Shown: one piece after another, positions 34,198-51,190 of the stretch | Numbering within the stretch: position 1 is the stretch's first letter | Layout: each line of letters starts with the position of its first letter | Origin: Hyperoplus lanceolatus | Taxonomy: Eukaryota; Chordata; Actinopteri; Uranoscopiformes; Ammodytidae | Direction: 5' to 3' | DNA: 64,000 nucleotides | NCBI GenBank assembly: GCA_026929865.2 | Contig: CM049414.1 | Span: 25,578,501-25,642,500, forward strand | Notes under the pieces: generated by a model | What the model was told of the DNA's origin: nothing | The model's database searches: none | Seen by the model: the letters and a program-made list of their open reading frames with translations, nothing else | Translations under genes and position numbers: made by a program

Positions 34198-35324
34198 GAA
34201 TAATCTAGGACAAACTTTTTGCCATCACTAAACTCCACCGATTTAAATCCAGCCCACTCACTGCAATATAAAGGAGAAAGGTCAGCCCGGCCCTGTGCCC
34301 TTCTGTTGACATCTGCCTAGTTCAGTATAATTTAATTAGCCGATGAAAAAGGTCATGGCTACTGCTAACACATGGTGGCACCTAGAGGAGACATTGTACA
34401 CGATTTAAATCCTTTAAGATCGATTGAATTGCTTTTTTTCTTAGTGTATTAGGTACACAGAACTTTTTTTATTCATAACTCAGGTGATTTTGCTGATGTC
34501 TGCAAGGTAAATGAATGTAGTCCCCTTCACAGCTCTTTTATTAAATCCAAACACACACCACACACACACACAAACTGTGTATATACACAGCCTATTTGTG
34601 TTTGAATAAACAAAGTGCCAAACACATACATTATATAGAATAAGGCAATTTATTTTTGGAATTTACACAGAGGTGATTTTCCATCCTCCCTGATGAGAGA
34701 GCAATCCTGCTGAAAGAGCACAAAAAGAATTAGGAGAAAATTAAAAGAACATTGGCAAGCTAAAGGCTCTGAGTACAAAGCTCATAGAGAGTTGTTCTCT
34801 TTCCTTTACTCAGTCAAAAAGCATTTCCAAACCTTAGTATGTTAATCCACTCAAAGGTTCAGGAGAAAATCCGGTCCGATCCACTTTACTTCCAGTTCAT
34901 AGAAATTATAAAAGGGTTTAAAAAAAGATTGAAAAAACGCAATTTCTGAGCTGTCCTGGTGGCTCTGCAATAACTGGTCGGCATGCTTTTTTTGCTTTCT
35001 CTTGCCCATCTCTTCTCGTCTCATAAAGAAATGCCATTAAAGTGTTTTTTTATGTAGCATTTCTCCATAAATGCTACTGAGGGACTGGTATATGAAGTCT
35101 CCCCAGATAATTTCTATTGAATCTAGTCACTTGAGGGATTCTCAAACTCTTTTCAAAGAGGATATTTATCATTTACCAGAGCCCCATTTCTGAGCCCCCA
35201 CCAATTGGGGGGGGAGTTGGTAATGCGAACTAAAAATGAATGAACAGCTCAGAAACAGATTAGATTCAACTCTACATGCCATCTTCTCTCACAAACTCAA
35301 CCTTAAGCTATTTACCTTTCAGTC

Positions 35325-36393
35325 TAGTCTGCAATAGTTCGAGCCAGACCAAACTACAGCAAGTAGTATGGTCTGAAGCAATTTGTTTAGAGCCGTCTAT
35401 TCGGGTGGGAAACCGGGGAAACTGGGCTAGCCTGTTTGTATTTGTTTAAACCAATCACAATCATCTAGGCGGGGCTAACCCCGGAAGCAGCAGCGGTGTC
35501 CTGCAAAATAGTGCCGGGGGGGGGACTTATTTTGATGGAACGTCTTCACGCTCCAGAGACTGTCAGAGAAATGGCTAAACCCGCAAACGCCAACACAAAA
35601 CTATTAATGACAAAAGAATATACATAGTGTAAGCCGTTTTCAACCAGCATGTCAAGACACCATACATTTTAGCCCCGAGAGCTCACGGGGATAACTTAAC
35701 CGGAGTTAACTAGCCACGTAGTGTTATCTCTGGTAACATTATCATCGGTAGTTGAGAGGCAAGGCTACGGCGGTCGAGTAGAATTTTTAGCATTCGAGAA
35801 CTTATGTCACCACCTCCTATCGCTGTCAGAGCCGTAGTCCGTCTGTTTACAGGCAGAACAGGGTTTTGACGTTGTGAGCGCTTACACCAACTGTGCAAGT
35901 AGCCGTAAGAGCTGCCAGGTGATAGTGGAAGCCGTTGGAATCTTTCCTGTCAGCAAAACACCGCTGCTTAGTCCCTAATTCACCAAAGAAAGGAACGGCG
36001 GATCTTAATCTAGCTGGTTATAAGGTCCGTGCCTCAATTCAAACCCCCACGCTTCATTTTCCAGAGTTTATGAGGGTATTTCTGCCCGGGGGTAGTTGTA
36101 CAATGAAGTTGGACAGCTAGGCTAGGCTGTGTCCCGGACCACCGCCGCCAATATTATTAAGTATTGCCACACTTTATTTCTGTCTACAGTAATGTGACTC
36201 ACACCCTGTGTGTGTGTGTGAGAGAGAGCGCTGCACATAAGCACACGGGGTTGACTGTGAGCGAATTGTTTCCGAATTTGAGGGGATCACAATAGGGTGG
36301 CCAGCAACCGGAAAAGGAGGGGCTGCGGGCCAGGCTGCGTAGCTTGCCGTCGCAAAGCGAATAGACGCTTGGCGGAAGTGGTCATGCCAGACT
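35325..36393. mobile_element. Unclassified element of about 1.07 kb, left member of an inverted pair
   Basis: It starts with agccagaccaaactacagca and agtagtatggtctg. It ends with ggcggaagtggtcatgccag and act. The whole segment recurs in reverse at 37,565-38,558. The outer and inner edges both contain short CCAGAC/GTCTGG motifs. No convincing ORF was found. It may be a non-autonomous DNA transposon, but the superfamily cannot be assigned by eye. Confidence 0.7.
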
Positions 36394-37564
36394 AAGTCTG
36401 CAATAATTGATTTTCCAATTCAAACAACTTGTGAACATAACATTGATTATTGTTTAGGTTATGGCAAATTTGCTTACCAAATAGATGCTTATTTAATTGT
36501 TCTATACACGTCAGCAGATACACTAACATTATTATTCACCTTGAGTCATGCCTAATACTGATAAATATAAGTTATATATTTACTTATTTAGCTCTGTTTT
36601 GGTCTGGCTTTTAGCTGTTAAATGCTCCACTATTTCACCATCTATTCTAGTCCCAAAATGTTGTTTAATTCTAAGCAGGAAGTCTCTGGTGCAGCTTTAG
36701 CTGATACTTACGTATCTGTTGGTTTTCTTCACCTTAAGTTACTGCTGTCACATTGCTTCATTAAAACATCACTTATAGCTGGTTTTATGAACGCATGCAA
36801 CATTTTGTTTTTGTTTTATTTGACGTGTCCGATATTTGTATGTAATTTGTAAATGACAAAATAAAACTAACAAGGGAAACGTCAAAACAGGATTAAACGG
36901 GTCCTGCAGCGTAGTGGATAGAGCGCGTACCATATTGGCTCAGGCCTCGTTGCAGTGGTCGCAGGTTTGAATCCGTCTCTGTCTCCCCATTTCAACTCTG
37001 TACTATCAAATAAAGCTTGAAAGTAAAAAGGATTTAACCAAGCCCCAACCTCAGCTATTTTTACCAGCATCCAAAAAGGAAGTGACCAACATTGTAGTAC
37101 CTTCTGGTGGCCACTGGGGGTGGAACCAAGACTGAGCCATTTTTCCTATTTACAGCCTGGTCCAAAAAACCATTCTAGTCTGTATGTTTAGGTCATATCT
37201 CCATGACAACACTGAGGGGGGTAGTTTTTATTCTTTTTGGAGGTTAAAATGTATTGCGCGATCTCTTGAGTGACAGCTCTCCGCCCGTTGTCCCTCACTT
37301 TGCCTCGGAGGTATACGGGCCAGCTCGATTGGCGTGATCTCCTCCCCACCGACGTGACGGCCGATTCCCTTTTTCGCAAGAGAAGTGAGGCGGAGTAACA
37401 ATCTCACAAGATGGCGACGCCACATAAACCCGGATTATTGGATGACGTGGTGAATAACTGAGGTCAGCTCGGATGCGCATTCATATCATATACTATCTAT
37501 GGATTTAACAGATGGACTGGAATATTTGAATCCACAAGAACAAACAGTAGCATCAGTGTAATAC
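36394..37564. other. Spacer between the inverted elements
   Basis: AT-rich DNA containing a plus-strand SINE (36,897-37,029). After it comes a block (tggtggccactgggggtgga, tttttcctatttacagcctg, atatctccatgacaacactg) that looks like another degraded repeat. No gene was recognised. Confidence 0.5.
36897..37029 (+). mobile_element. tRNA-derived SINE, plus orientation
   Basis: It contains cctgcagcgtagtggataga, a box B-like gcaggtttgaatccgtc, and the tail caactctgtactatcaaata followed by aagcttgaaagt. It is the family of 22,717-22,897 with the middle deleted. It is flanked by imperfect aggattaaac and aggatttaac. Confidence 0.8.
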
Positions 37565-38558
37565 TAGTCTGGCATGACCACTTCCGCCAGCGTCTATTCG
37601 CTTGCGGCGGCAAGCTACGCAGCCCTGACGCAGCCCCCTCCTTTTCCGGTTGCTGGCTTTACCCTATTGTGATCCCCCTCAAATTCGGAAACAATTCGCT
37701 CACAGTCAACCCGTGTGCTTATTAGGGCTTTCTCACACACACACACAGGGTGTGAGAAGTCACATTACTGTAGACAGAAATAAGTGTGGCAATATTTAAT
37801 AATATTGGCGGCGTGTGGTCCGGGACACAGCCTAGCCTAGCTGTCCAACTTCATTGTACAACTACCCCGGGCAAAATACCCTCATAAACTCTGAAATGAA
37901 GCGTGGGGCTTGGCTTTTGGTGAATTAGGGACTAAGAGCGCTGTTTTAGCGACGGGAAAGATTCCAACGTCTCCACTATCACCTAGCAACTCTACGGCTA
38001 CTTGCTGCAGTTGGTGTAGCGTCACAACGTCAAAACCCTGTTCTGCCTGTAAACAGACGGACTACGGCTCTGACTACAGCGATAGGAGGTGGTGACATAA
38101 GTTCCTCAAATGCTAAAAATTCTACTCAACGCCGTAGCCTTGCCTCTCAACCACCTGATGATAATGTTACCAGAGATAACACTACGTGGCTAGTTAACTC
38201 CGGTTAAGTTATCCCGTGAGCTCCCTTCGGGGCTAAATGTATGGTGTCTTGACATGCTGGTTAGAAAGCAAACACACTATGTATATCTTTGTCTTTAATA
38301 GTTTTTGTGTGGCGTTTGCGGGTTTAGTCATTTCTCTGACAGTCTCTGGACGTGAAGACGCCCATCAAAATAAGTCCCCCCGGCACTATTTTGAGACACT
38401 GCTATTAAGCCTCCGGGGTTAGCCCCGCCCCCTAGATGATTGTGATTGGTTGAACAAACATAAATAAGTTGCCCAGTTTCCGGTTTCCCCACCCGAATAG
38501 ACGGCTCTAAACAGAGTGCTTCCAGACCATACTACTTGCTGTGGTTTGGTCTGGGCTG
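37565..38558. mobile_element. Unclassified element of about 1.0 kb, right member of an inverted pair
   Basis: The reverse complement of this segment is collinear with 35,325-36,393 throughout. Landmarks include cacttccgccagcgtctatt, cggaaacaattcgctcacag, ccctgttctgcctgtaaaca and ttccagaccatactacttgc. It differs by scattered substitutions and small indels. Confidence 0.7.
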
Positions 38559-42634
<4,076 letters not shown>

Positions 42635-43095
42635 TTAAGGCGAAGACACACAGGGCCGACTACCGACCGAGTTGCGCGAGATGTAATGTCTCCATAACAG
42701 CAGGCGGCGCTAATCTGTATTGTGGCCCAAAAAAAATAAAAACGGAAATGATGGGACTTCTCTCTAGACCAAAACACAGAGCCCAGTCATTGTTGTAGTG
42801 ATACAATACTATTTTGAGCCCTCTGGCTTCTTCTTGTGGAAGAAAAGGGCGAAAAAGAAGGAGAAATCGCTGTTTATCTGGTTTGATTGCCATCCTCACT
42901 TCCAGGCTTCACTGATTCGCAAGCCCTCCTCCAATCAGATTGCTCCAGCTGTTGAATCGAGTGAAAAGAACGCTGACGACAGTAACGACGGCCGAAGTCA
43001 CCAAACACACCAAACAGACTCATGTTCCCACCCCCTCCAGACTCTCCAACGATGTCCGCCGCCCGATTATAGGCCTGGTGTGTCTGCGCCTTTAA
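42635..43095. mobile_element. MITE with TTAAGGCGaAGACACAC ends
   Basis: The left end ttaaggcgaagacacacagg pairs with the right end tggtgtgtctgcgcctttaa as an inverted repeat. It is about 461 bp long with a GC-rich middle and no ORF of recognised function. A short related fragment (ttaaggtgcgaacacaccaa) lies at 43,343. Confidence 0.7.
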
Positions 43096-43342
43096 AAATA
43101 TATCAAAATTCATGTGATCCCATTTCAGAGCCTGTTATAGTCTTAAGTATAGTTAACGGGAGATGCTTACAAGCAAGCCTTCCCGTGATACAAAAATTTA
43201 AATCATTCACCCTATCTCTAAATATGCCCATATTGACCGTTGCTTTAATTTTCAGATTTTCTTTTTATAAAGACATTGGACTCACTTCCCATTTCTACTC
43301 TCATAAAATGTTTTAGTTGTAAGTTGAAGAAACAAGCAGACT

Positions 43343-43460
43343 TAAGGTGCGAACACACCAAACTTGTTCGGTGCGGTGGCCATCGCGCCCAACGCACCTG
43401 AGCTGGCGCTTGGTCATTTTGTGTCAACGCGCCCAACGCACCTACTAGTCCCCCCCCCCC
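43343..43460. repeat. Fragment of a GTGTTCGCACC-type MITE
   Basis: It starts ttaaggtgcgaacacaccaa and contains two copies of gcgcccaacgcacct (about 43,386 and 43,429). The opposite terminus is not seen. Confidence 0.5.
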
Positions 43461-43859
43461 CTGAGTTTCAGAAAGTAATAAAAGCAATCTATTGCTAAAT
43501 GGATACTTGGTCATTCAAACAGCTCATCCAGAGAAAGCAATTTGTGAACTACTGTGAGAGCCTGGGAAAAAATATTGACTTTATCCATAGTTCAATTGCA
43601 GGCGCTCGAGTGGATAGTTAAAAATAAAAAGCTAATACATATTTCCTAATGGCAAGGTTAAAGTCAGTAGAACCTGTCTTCAGGGAACCGTTAATGTGTG
43701 AATGAAAGCGTGTGCCAATGCATGCAGTAGATGTTAAGATATGACTTTGACCCGATAGTGGCGCTAAGAGAGGAGAATTTAGAATACCGCTTAATTAATA
43801 AGAATTTGGGGACCTTGAATACATGTAGTTATACTGTATTATATCCATTCATTAGTTCA

Positions 43860-44130
43860 TAAATTCCCATCTGAGCCTCATGTTGGCGCTAAAGATAACA
43901 AAAGAACCGTCCTCTAGTACATGTCTGGTGGCAATTCATCCAATATTTCCTCAAATATATTTTAGTCTGGACCACACACAAACATACCTTTCCTAGGGCT
44001 ACACCACCAGCATGGCCAAAAATACAACAGCTAAATATTTAATTTAATTCCCTTTCAAACCTTTATTTAGGCCTCGATAAATCACTGAGGTTTTCCTCAT
44101 TTGCAGTGATGTTGATATACAGAAAAAGGC
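43860..44130. repeat. Degraded interspersed repeats
   Basis: tctggtggcaattcatccaa and catgttggcgctaaag resemble a common teleost repeat. aacctttatttaggcctcga and taaatcactgaggttttcct resemble a LINE tail. Both are old and partial. Confidence 0.35.
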
Positions 44131-47100
44131 AGCATTAATACATTTAAAAAGGAGAATTAACTCAGTGCCAGCAAAGGCACACTGAGGCAAAATGGTTCAA
44201 TCAATATCAGCAAGCTTGGTTTCTGTGCTTTATCTTTGTGAATTCAAATATCTTTGGGACTGTTTCTTGAATAAGACATTTTAAAGACTAAAAAACAAAA
44301 TTCATTAATTAAAAAACGATCACCTGATCAATAATGAAATAACTGTAGTTTCCTGCAAACTTTCCTACCTCCGAAAATCAGTGGCCCAGGACAAATGTTT
44401 AGCAAACATGTGGCTTTTATTATGGATTTGTTTGGTGGTGATCTGTCTTGCCAGGTTTAAGTCTTTGTCAAAACTTGAGGAAAAGCAGAAGAAAGAGTTC
44501 CTGCTGGCCTGATACACATAGTCTGACTCTCTTTAAACTGATCTGGGCTTTGGGCCACTGGGATGCAGTTTAACACATCCATGTGTGGTCTACCTAGGGG
44601 CGTGCGTGCGTGTTGGGTCATTAGTATGCTCAGTCAGGATCAGTCAGTCAGGCTTACACACTCAGATTTCACTCATGGCGTCTCGCTGCACTGCGCTCCG
44701 ATGCTGTCAGAGCTGCATCATTAATATTTTCTTCCTGCTCCACATATCAAGTCGTCTTAAAAGAGCTGAAGCGGGGAAATGTTTTCTTAAGCTAAGGTGA
44801 AAAACTCCAATACAACAAAACAACAGTTGTGCTTGTCATTTGTGATTTTTCTAGCAAAGCATAAATATTTCATCTTATTATTAAGGATGACTATACAGTA
44901 AATTGAAAAGGGAATTTCATTGGGTAAACCAACAGAACCAGTTCCCTAAATGTTGCTTAGGCTTCTCAGACTGTCCTTACATTAATGATTAAGATGTTTA
45001 ACCACTTACTTACTCAAATGGCCTATATGCTTTGATAAAGGGAAATGTGAGTTATTCATTTTAATGCGTAATAATGATGTCAATCGACTTTTGGTCCGTC
45101 CAAAGTTAAATAGAGTGACATGATTGAATCATCCAAAATGTAAGTGAGCATGGGTTGAACTATTCACATTTCGGTTTATAGAACTATAGTGCCTCTGTGT
45201 AACAAAATATCATCTATTTAATTTTTTTCTAAACTTAAAATGTTAAGCACACTGTAATAAGTTTTCTGTAATGTGGAAATCTCACACGTTACGCAGAAAC
45301 TAAAATTGCAATTCATTGAATATAACCGATTGGATACGATTGGTTTTACTGGTTTTGCCCTGCAAGACAATTTGTTGCAAGTCATTCATGCCCAATAAAT
45401 GTATTTAAAGTTTGCATCCTGCAATTTGGCTAGCTCCTTTCAAGTATTTGGTTCCTGGTTGAAGACTTATCAAAATGTTTTTAAAATCCGTTTAGGACAC
45501 AGGTATTACGTTATTATAGCTTCACTGTATAAAACACAGTTAAAGGAGTTATCAGCTCTAGTATGGAGACTTAACCTTTGAATAGTTTAAAGCTGACACA
45601 TGTGGCTGCTCCTATTAATTTATGCCTATGTATCAAGGCTGATATTACTGGAGGCTGTGACTTTGGAGGATTACACTTGGTTACACTTATCTGCTCCTTT
45701 GAGTATGTTAGTCACTTTGAAAAATGTGGTGACCTTTTTAATACAGCATCTTAGACTGAAGATCGTGGCCGTGAATCCGTACACCAGGAAGCAATCGATA
45801 TCTGCTTCCTCTCTCATTACTTCACTGTGCTGCATGATAATGAAGTGCACCTCAAAACCTGTGAACTTAGTCTTTTGTCGGTATTCAAGGGATTTTTAGA
45901 GGAAGTGTTACATAAATGGCTAGTGACTGAGAGTAATCCCTCTAGACAGACTGCAGTGGAGCTTGGGTGGACAAAGACGGAAAAAATGTGAGGCAAGGAT
46001 GGAAAGAGTGAGTAAGATATAGAAAGTGAGGAGGAGGGGAAGAGGTTAGAGGAGAGGAAATAAAGATGAGGAATAGCAGGAGGAGAAACTACTGGTACTT
46101 CTTAATGAAAATAAATCAAGAGGGACTTCAAATCTAAAGTCAAATTTTTAATGAGCGATACAAAGAAAGGTACGGGAGCCAAGAGGGCTAATTAAACTTC
46201 AAACATGTCCATTGAAGGTCTCAAACGGATGATTAAATATGTTGTCTGGGACCTGGGACACACCCCATGTGTCCATCTCTTCATTTTGGTGTAAGCCGCT
46301 GTTCAACTACAAACTTTACTTTATTAGAAGTTGAGCTCATTTAAGAAGACAAAAGGTCCACCCAGTTGGACCAAGTCGATATCTTATCTCAGGGCTGTAC
46401 TCCTCACTATGCCAAGGGACAGGAGCAATGGACGAGACGTCAGGAAGGATTACAGACAAGCAGCCCAAGCAATGCTTCTGACTTTTTTGGTATAACAAAA
46501 CAAACACATCTTGCATGATTGAGCAGCTCTCAATGCAGGTGTGCTTGAGATAATAATAATCAATTGAGCAACAGCTGATTAGTTACTGTGATATTCATAT
46601 TTATAGGACTATCTTTTCTCCTTAGTGATAATAAGACCCAAATAATAAGTCTGAACTTGAGGTCGGTTGCTTGAAGCAAACACTGATTGGCTAGTTTGCA
46701 TGTCAGAGGACAGCTACATGACTAGGTTACAACAAGCTTCACTTCAATCTTGGTTACACATTCTAATACATTTTCCTGCTTTGTTTCAAACCATAGTTAT
46801 TGAAATGCTGTTAAGGAAACAGTTTTGTACTATGTTGACTTAGCAAATAATTGTTGCCCATTTTCTTTTGACCTGAAAGTCACGGTACAGTTCGGTTTGG
46901 TATCACAGTACGCAATTATTTGTGTTTCAAGTGTCAAAAGTTTGGAAGGTTACCATAATAAGCTTAATTAATTTGTAGAAATATCAAGATACATTTGAGA
47001 CACATTCTAACAATATAAGCTTCACATCATCTCAACCAGATCAAGAATGAAATCCAGGCCTGAACAACAGGACACACACATATTGGACACACAGACTGGA

Positions 47101-47505
47101 GAGAGAGCTTGATAAAGCAGCTTGACTGGTCTTAGTGTAGCTTTAGAGATCAGTTGTCTGGAGCTGACATGTTATCCCTGGCTCCATCTCCCCTCTCAGT
47201 GTCCGCCACCATTCAGCCCTGGGGCTGTGTGACCCGGGCTGTTCATCACAGAGCTTTGATAATGTCAGAAGAATCTCAGACAATAGTCCGGATCAAACGG
47301 CTCTAGTGAGACAATCCAAAGGATGGTGATGGTGCGTCCTCTCACCTCCTCTGTCACTGTTCTGCTGCAGTATTTCAAAAGGACATCATCTCGTCATACT
47401 GTCGATAACACAACTGGATTTATTGGGATGTACATGCATAGACATCTATCTGTACTTCAAAACTTTAAATTAACTCATACTGTATATCCATCTGATTGCG
47501 GGTGA
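44131..47505. other. Non-coding stretch, nothing recognised
   Basis: There is no exon, RNA gene or clear repeat family on either strand. It is AT-rich with ordinary composition. Confidence 0.45.
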
Positions 47506-47775
47506 CTTTAAAAGTGCTCAGAGGAACTTTCAGTTTGTGTTCATTCATGCACCCTCTTTGGACAAAAGCTGCAGGGTTTTTACTTAGTCAGCTGTAGTTG
47601 ACTCACACACATATGGGTGCAATACCTTTTTAGTAGACGTATAGCCTGCAGCATCATCATGCATATAGTCTTAGCTATGACTTTGATATTATATTCTTCC
47701 AAAGGAAAATTAATCAACTGTATTATTATTGACTTTACATCATCAAGTTAGTGCAGCTCTCACTTAAAGTTTGTA
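47506..47775. mobile_element. MITE related to 3,410-3,669, degraded
   Basis: The left end ctttaaaagtgctcagagga and actttcag, and internal gcaccctctttggacaaaag with gggtgcaatac, match the first copy at lower identity. The right terminus is not preserved clearly. Confidence 0.5.
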
Positions 47776-48311
47776 TATGTTGAGAAGTCTTGTATTTTGA
47801 AATAGCCAATGACAGTATCATGACGTTACTACAGCCAGGCTGCAAATCCTGGTAGCGCTATTGTCTAGCACAGATGTGGTGCACGGGACCATGGGGTGCT
47901 CTCCTAACCAGGCGACAGGAGAGATTTTCTTCCGTTCCACACACAAGTCGAAGCTGGTGGCGGTTCCTGAACAGCAGCGCCTGCTAGGCGAGGGTTTGCC
48001 TTTAGTATTGGTGGAGATGATACAGAGTGCCGGGGCTTTATCTTGCCGTTCTCTGTATAGATGGCAAGGGGACACTCCTCGGACCCCCTTATTCGGGCCT
48101 GTTGATACGGTCAAGTTGAAATATCTTTCCCTGAAGATGGCATTATTATTAGCCCTGTCCACAGCGAAGAGAGTCTGTGATTTGATCGCTTTGACGGTGC
48201 AGCGATCATGTGACTTTTCCGACCGTCACGCTGTTGCTGCAACACTGTTGTCCCACCCTGCTTCTCGACCAAAGCAATGCCTTTCGAGGCTACTTTCAAG
48301 TTTCACATCTA

Positions 48312-49745
48312 CACTGTGTTCACAATTATTAGGCAAGTGAGGATTTTGGCCATATCATAATTTTTATGCATTTTTCCCAACTTCAAGCTGTATAAACCTA
48401 AGTGCTTATTAGATTTAAGCATACCAGGTGATGTGTATTTGTGTAATGAGTTAAGGTGTGGCCTAAGGAGATTTAACGGACTCTGAAAAGTCAAAAATTG
48501 TAAGTCTTTCAGAGGGATGCAGCACTCTTGAAATTGCTAAGATATTGGGGCGTGACCACAGAACCATCAAACATTTTGTTGAAGAACCGTATTGAGATAA
48601 AAAGACGCAAATTAACTGCCAAAGATTTGAGAAGAATCAAACGTGAAGCTACCAGGAACCCATTGTCCTCCAGTTCTGCAATATTCCAGAACTGCAACCT
48701 ACCCGGAGTGCTCAGAAGTACAAGGTGTTCAGTGCTTAGAGACATGGCCAAGGTAAGGAAGGCTGAAACCCAACCACCACTGAACAAAACACAAGTTGAA
48801 ACGTCAAGACTGGGCCAAGAAATATCTGAAGACAGATTTTTCTGGACTGATGAGATGAGAGTGACTCTTGATGGACCAGATGGATGGGCCCGTGGCTGGA
48901 TCAGTAACGGACACAGAGCTCCACTTCGACTCAGACGCCAGCAAGGTGGAGGTGGGATACTGGTATGGGCTGGTATTATTAAAGATGAGCTAGTTGGACC
49001 TTTTCGGGTTGAAGATGGCCTCAAAATCAACTGCCAGTTTCTAGAAGATACTTTCTTCAAGCAGTGGTACAGGAAAAAGTCTGCATCTTTCAAGAAGACC
49101 ATGATTTTTATGCAGGACAATGCTCCATCCCATGCATCAAAGTACTCAATTGCATGGCTAGCCTGCAGTAAAGGCCTTAAGGATGAAAAAATAATGACAT
49201 GACCCCCTTCCTCACCTGACTTAACCCTATTGAGAACCTGTGGGCCCTGCTTAAACAGGATATTTACAGTGAAGGAAATCAGTACACCTCTCGGAACAGT
49301 GTCTGGGAGGCTATGGTTGCTGCTGCACAAAAAGTTGATCGTCAACAGATCAAGAAACTGACAGAATCCATGAATGGAAGGCTTGTGACAGTTATTGAAA
49401 AGAAGGGTGGCTATATTGGTCACTGATTTTTATTTTTTTGACTTGTCGGAAATTTTTATTTGTAAATTTTGAGTTTTATTATTCTCACTTTAATAGATGA
49501 AAATAAACAAGTGAGATGGGATTTTTTTTTTATTTAGTTGCATAATAATTCTGCATACTAATAGTTGCCTAATAATAGCAAAATATATATATATATTCTC
49601 GTAAGAAAGACAAAACCTCACTTTTACTTTCGTAAACATTCAGGTTTAGGTTCATTAACATTTTGATTTGACCGAGAGCACTGTAGTTGTTAAATAATAA
49701 AATTAATCCTCAAAAATACAACTTGCCTAATAATTGTGCATACTG
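48312..49745 (+). mobile_element. Tc1-like transposon, copy A (about 1.43 kb, TA target site)
   Basis: The ends are inverted: CACTGTGTTCACAATTATTA and GGCAAGT on the left, and aacttgcctaataattgtgc followed by atactg on the right. Each is flanked by TA (48,310-48,311 and 49,746-49,747). The ATTATTAGGCAA motif recurs subterminally near 49,560, as in IR/DR-type ends. It interrupts a DIRS-like ORF. It shares its family with 60,111-61,523. Confidence 0.88.
48506..49425 (+). pseudogene. Tc1-like transposase remnant, copy A
   Basis: The DNA-binding half is readable as CSTLEIAKILGRDHRTIKHF and KRRKLTAKDLRR. The catalytic half has FFWTDEMRVTLDGPDGW (first Asp), GGGGILVWAGIIKDE, FMQDNAPSHASKYS (second Asp) and, out of frame, PDLxxIENLWALLKQDIYSE (final acidic residue). 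The frame breaks near the start, between the two helix-turn-helix parts, and near 49,220 (cctgacttaaccctattgag). It is inactive. Confidence 0.88.
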
Positions 49746-50984
49746 TATATGCTTATGGATCTAGTAGCATTTGCATCAGCAGAACAGCTGCGCTTACAGA
49801 GACGGTGTCCGGTCCGTGCTCTCTTTGCATATTTGGAGAGGAAGCGTGCACTACACCGTTCTGACCAGCCGTTATGGGTCTAAGTCCCGAGGTTTGGATC
49901 TATCTAGTGCGTGTTTTCCATAGCATACGTCTATTCCTTTGTGGTGAAGGATCCCCCAAAGAGCCCCAATCTACCTAGGATGCTTCTTTTCTGTACACCT
50001 ATATTTATAACAAAACATAATGCATTACTGCAAACCAGGCATGAGGCCATGTGCGGTGGCACACTTGACACACAAATACACACACACAAAATCCTAATTT
50101 ATTTTCAATTAATATTATAATATTTCATCCAGACCCATCCATTAAAACTGCACTTTTTACCCACTCTCCTACACATAGTCCTCGTAAGTGCTCTTGCTTT
50201 GTAGGGCTAAATGGCAACTTCCTGACGCAGAAAATGAATAAACGGGCCGTTTTTAGTTTCAGTTTTGTTTAGATAAGTTTGTCCCTTTTTGTCCCTGATG
50301 ATAAAGAAAAACACCCTGTATTTAAATTTAAATGTTGGTATTTTAAAATGACACCAGTTTGTAAACACTGCTATACTGAGAAATACAGAAATAGTTTAGT
50401 GAATGTAACCGACGTTCAGTAATATGAAAAGGTTACGCACTATTGCGTTAAATGCATTGGCTGGGGTCCAAGAAGACTTTTTTGATTACAGGATATATCA
50501 CACTGCATTATTTACCATTCCACAAGATCACTTGAATGTAAGCATGTTGTTTATAGTCTAATTAACTATTGCTTAGATTGGATTTGCGAGTCAAGTTAAC
50601 TGGAAATGTACCACCATTATTGATACTATATGTTTGCTTAGAAACAAATTATTTTTCCTATAGTGGATCCAATTTAATATTCTTAATAATAACTGGCATC
50701 AGCGACACAATGTCCCTGTGATCACTAACTACAGTGCCTTGCAAAAGTATTCATACCCCTTGGAATTTTCCACATTTTGTCACATTAAAACCACACACAT
50801 TTATTTTATTGAGATTTCATGTGATAGACCAACACACAGTGGTGCATCATTGTGAAGTGGAATGAAAATGAAATATGTTTTTAAATTTCTTTTAGAAATA
50901 AAAAACTGAAAAGTGTGGCGTGCAAAAGTATTCAGCCCCCTTCAGTCAATACTTTGTAGAACCACCTATCGCTGCAATTACAGC

Positions 50985-51190
50985 TGCAAATCTATTTGGG
51001 GTATGTCTCCGCCAGCTTTGTACATCTACAGACTGACATTTTTTCCCATTCGTCTTTGCAAAATAGCTCAAGCTTCAGATTCAGCATCAGATTGGATGGA
51101 GAGCGTCTGTCAACAGCAATTTTCAAGTCTTTCCAGATATTCTGAATTGTATTGAGGTCTGGACTTTGACTGGGCAATTCTAACACATGA
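50985..51190 (-). pseudogene. Tc1-like transposase C-terminal remnant, left arm
   Basis: On the minus strand it reads LELPSQSPDLNTIQNIWKDL and then KIAVDRRSPSNLMLNLKLEL. The PDLNxIxNxWxDLK signature includes the region of the last catalytic acidic residue of Tc1 DDE transposases. The right arm holds the inverted counterpart at 58,084-58,374. Confidence 0.85.

Larger units (their letters stand above)
29720..35320 (+). other. Probable whirlin intron or flank, mostly unique sequence
   Basis: No exon was recognised. The repeats found here are a SINE (32,597-32,789) and a MITE with GT array (33,873-34,196). The rest lacks obvious repeat structure. Confidence 0.5.
47850..49895 (+). pseudogene. DIRS/Ngaro-like tyrosine recombinase fragment, split by a Tc1-like element
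   Basis: The left part (to 48,311) encodes PLFGPVDTVKLKYLSLKMAL followed by LLALSTAKRVCDLIALTV. This is the highly recognisable segment of the tyrosine recombinase of DIRS-type retrotransposons, where LSxKxALLLALxxAKRVxDLxALSV is typical. After the Tc1-like insertion the frame resumes near 49,785 with LRLQRRCPVRALFAYLERKR and ALHRSDQPLW, matching the CPVRAL..Y..R....SDQLFV block of the same family. Upstream reverse transcriptase and the C-terminal catalytic Tyr region are not present. It is a dead fragment. The family is assigned from these motifs only. Confidence 0.75.

Noticed and set aside
35710..36120. Possible small genes in the 1-kb inverted elements
   Set aside because: The short frames are not conserved between the two copies of the element and show no domain.
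42798..43316. 172-codon open frame over the MITE at 42,635-43,095
   Set aside because: It runs across the MITE border and has no recognised domain. It is likely open by chance.
48509..49423. Long minus-strand open frame (304 codons) opposite Tc1 copy A
   Set aside because: It is an antisense shadow of the transposase. The plus strand carries the recognisable DDE motifs.
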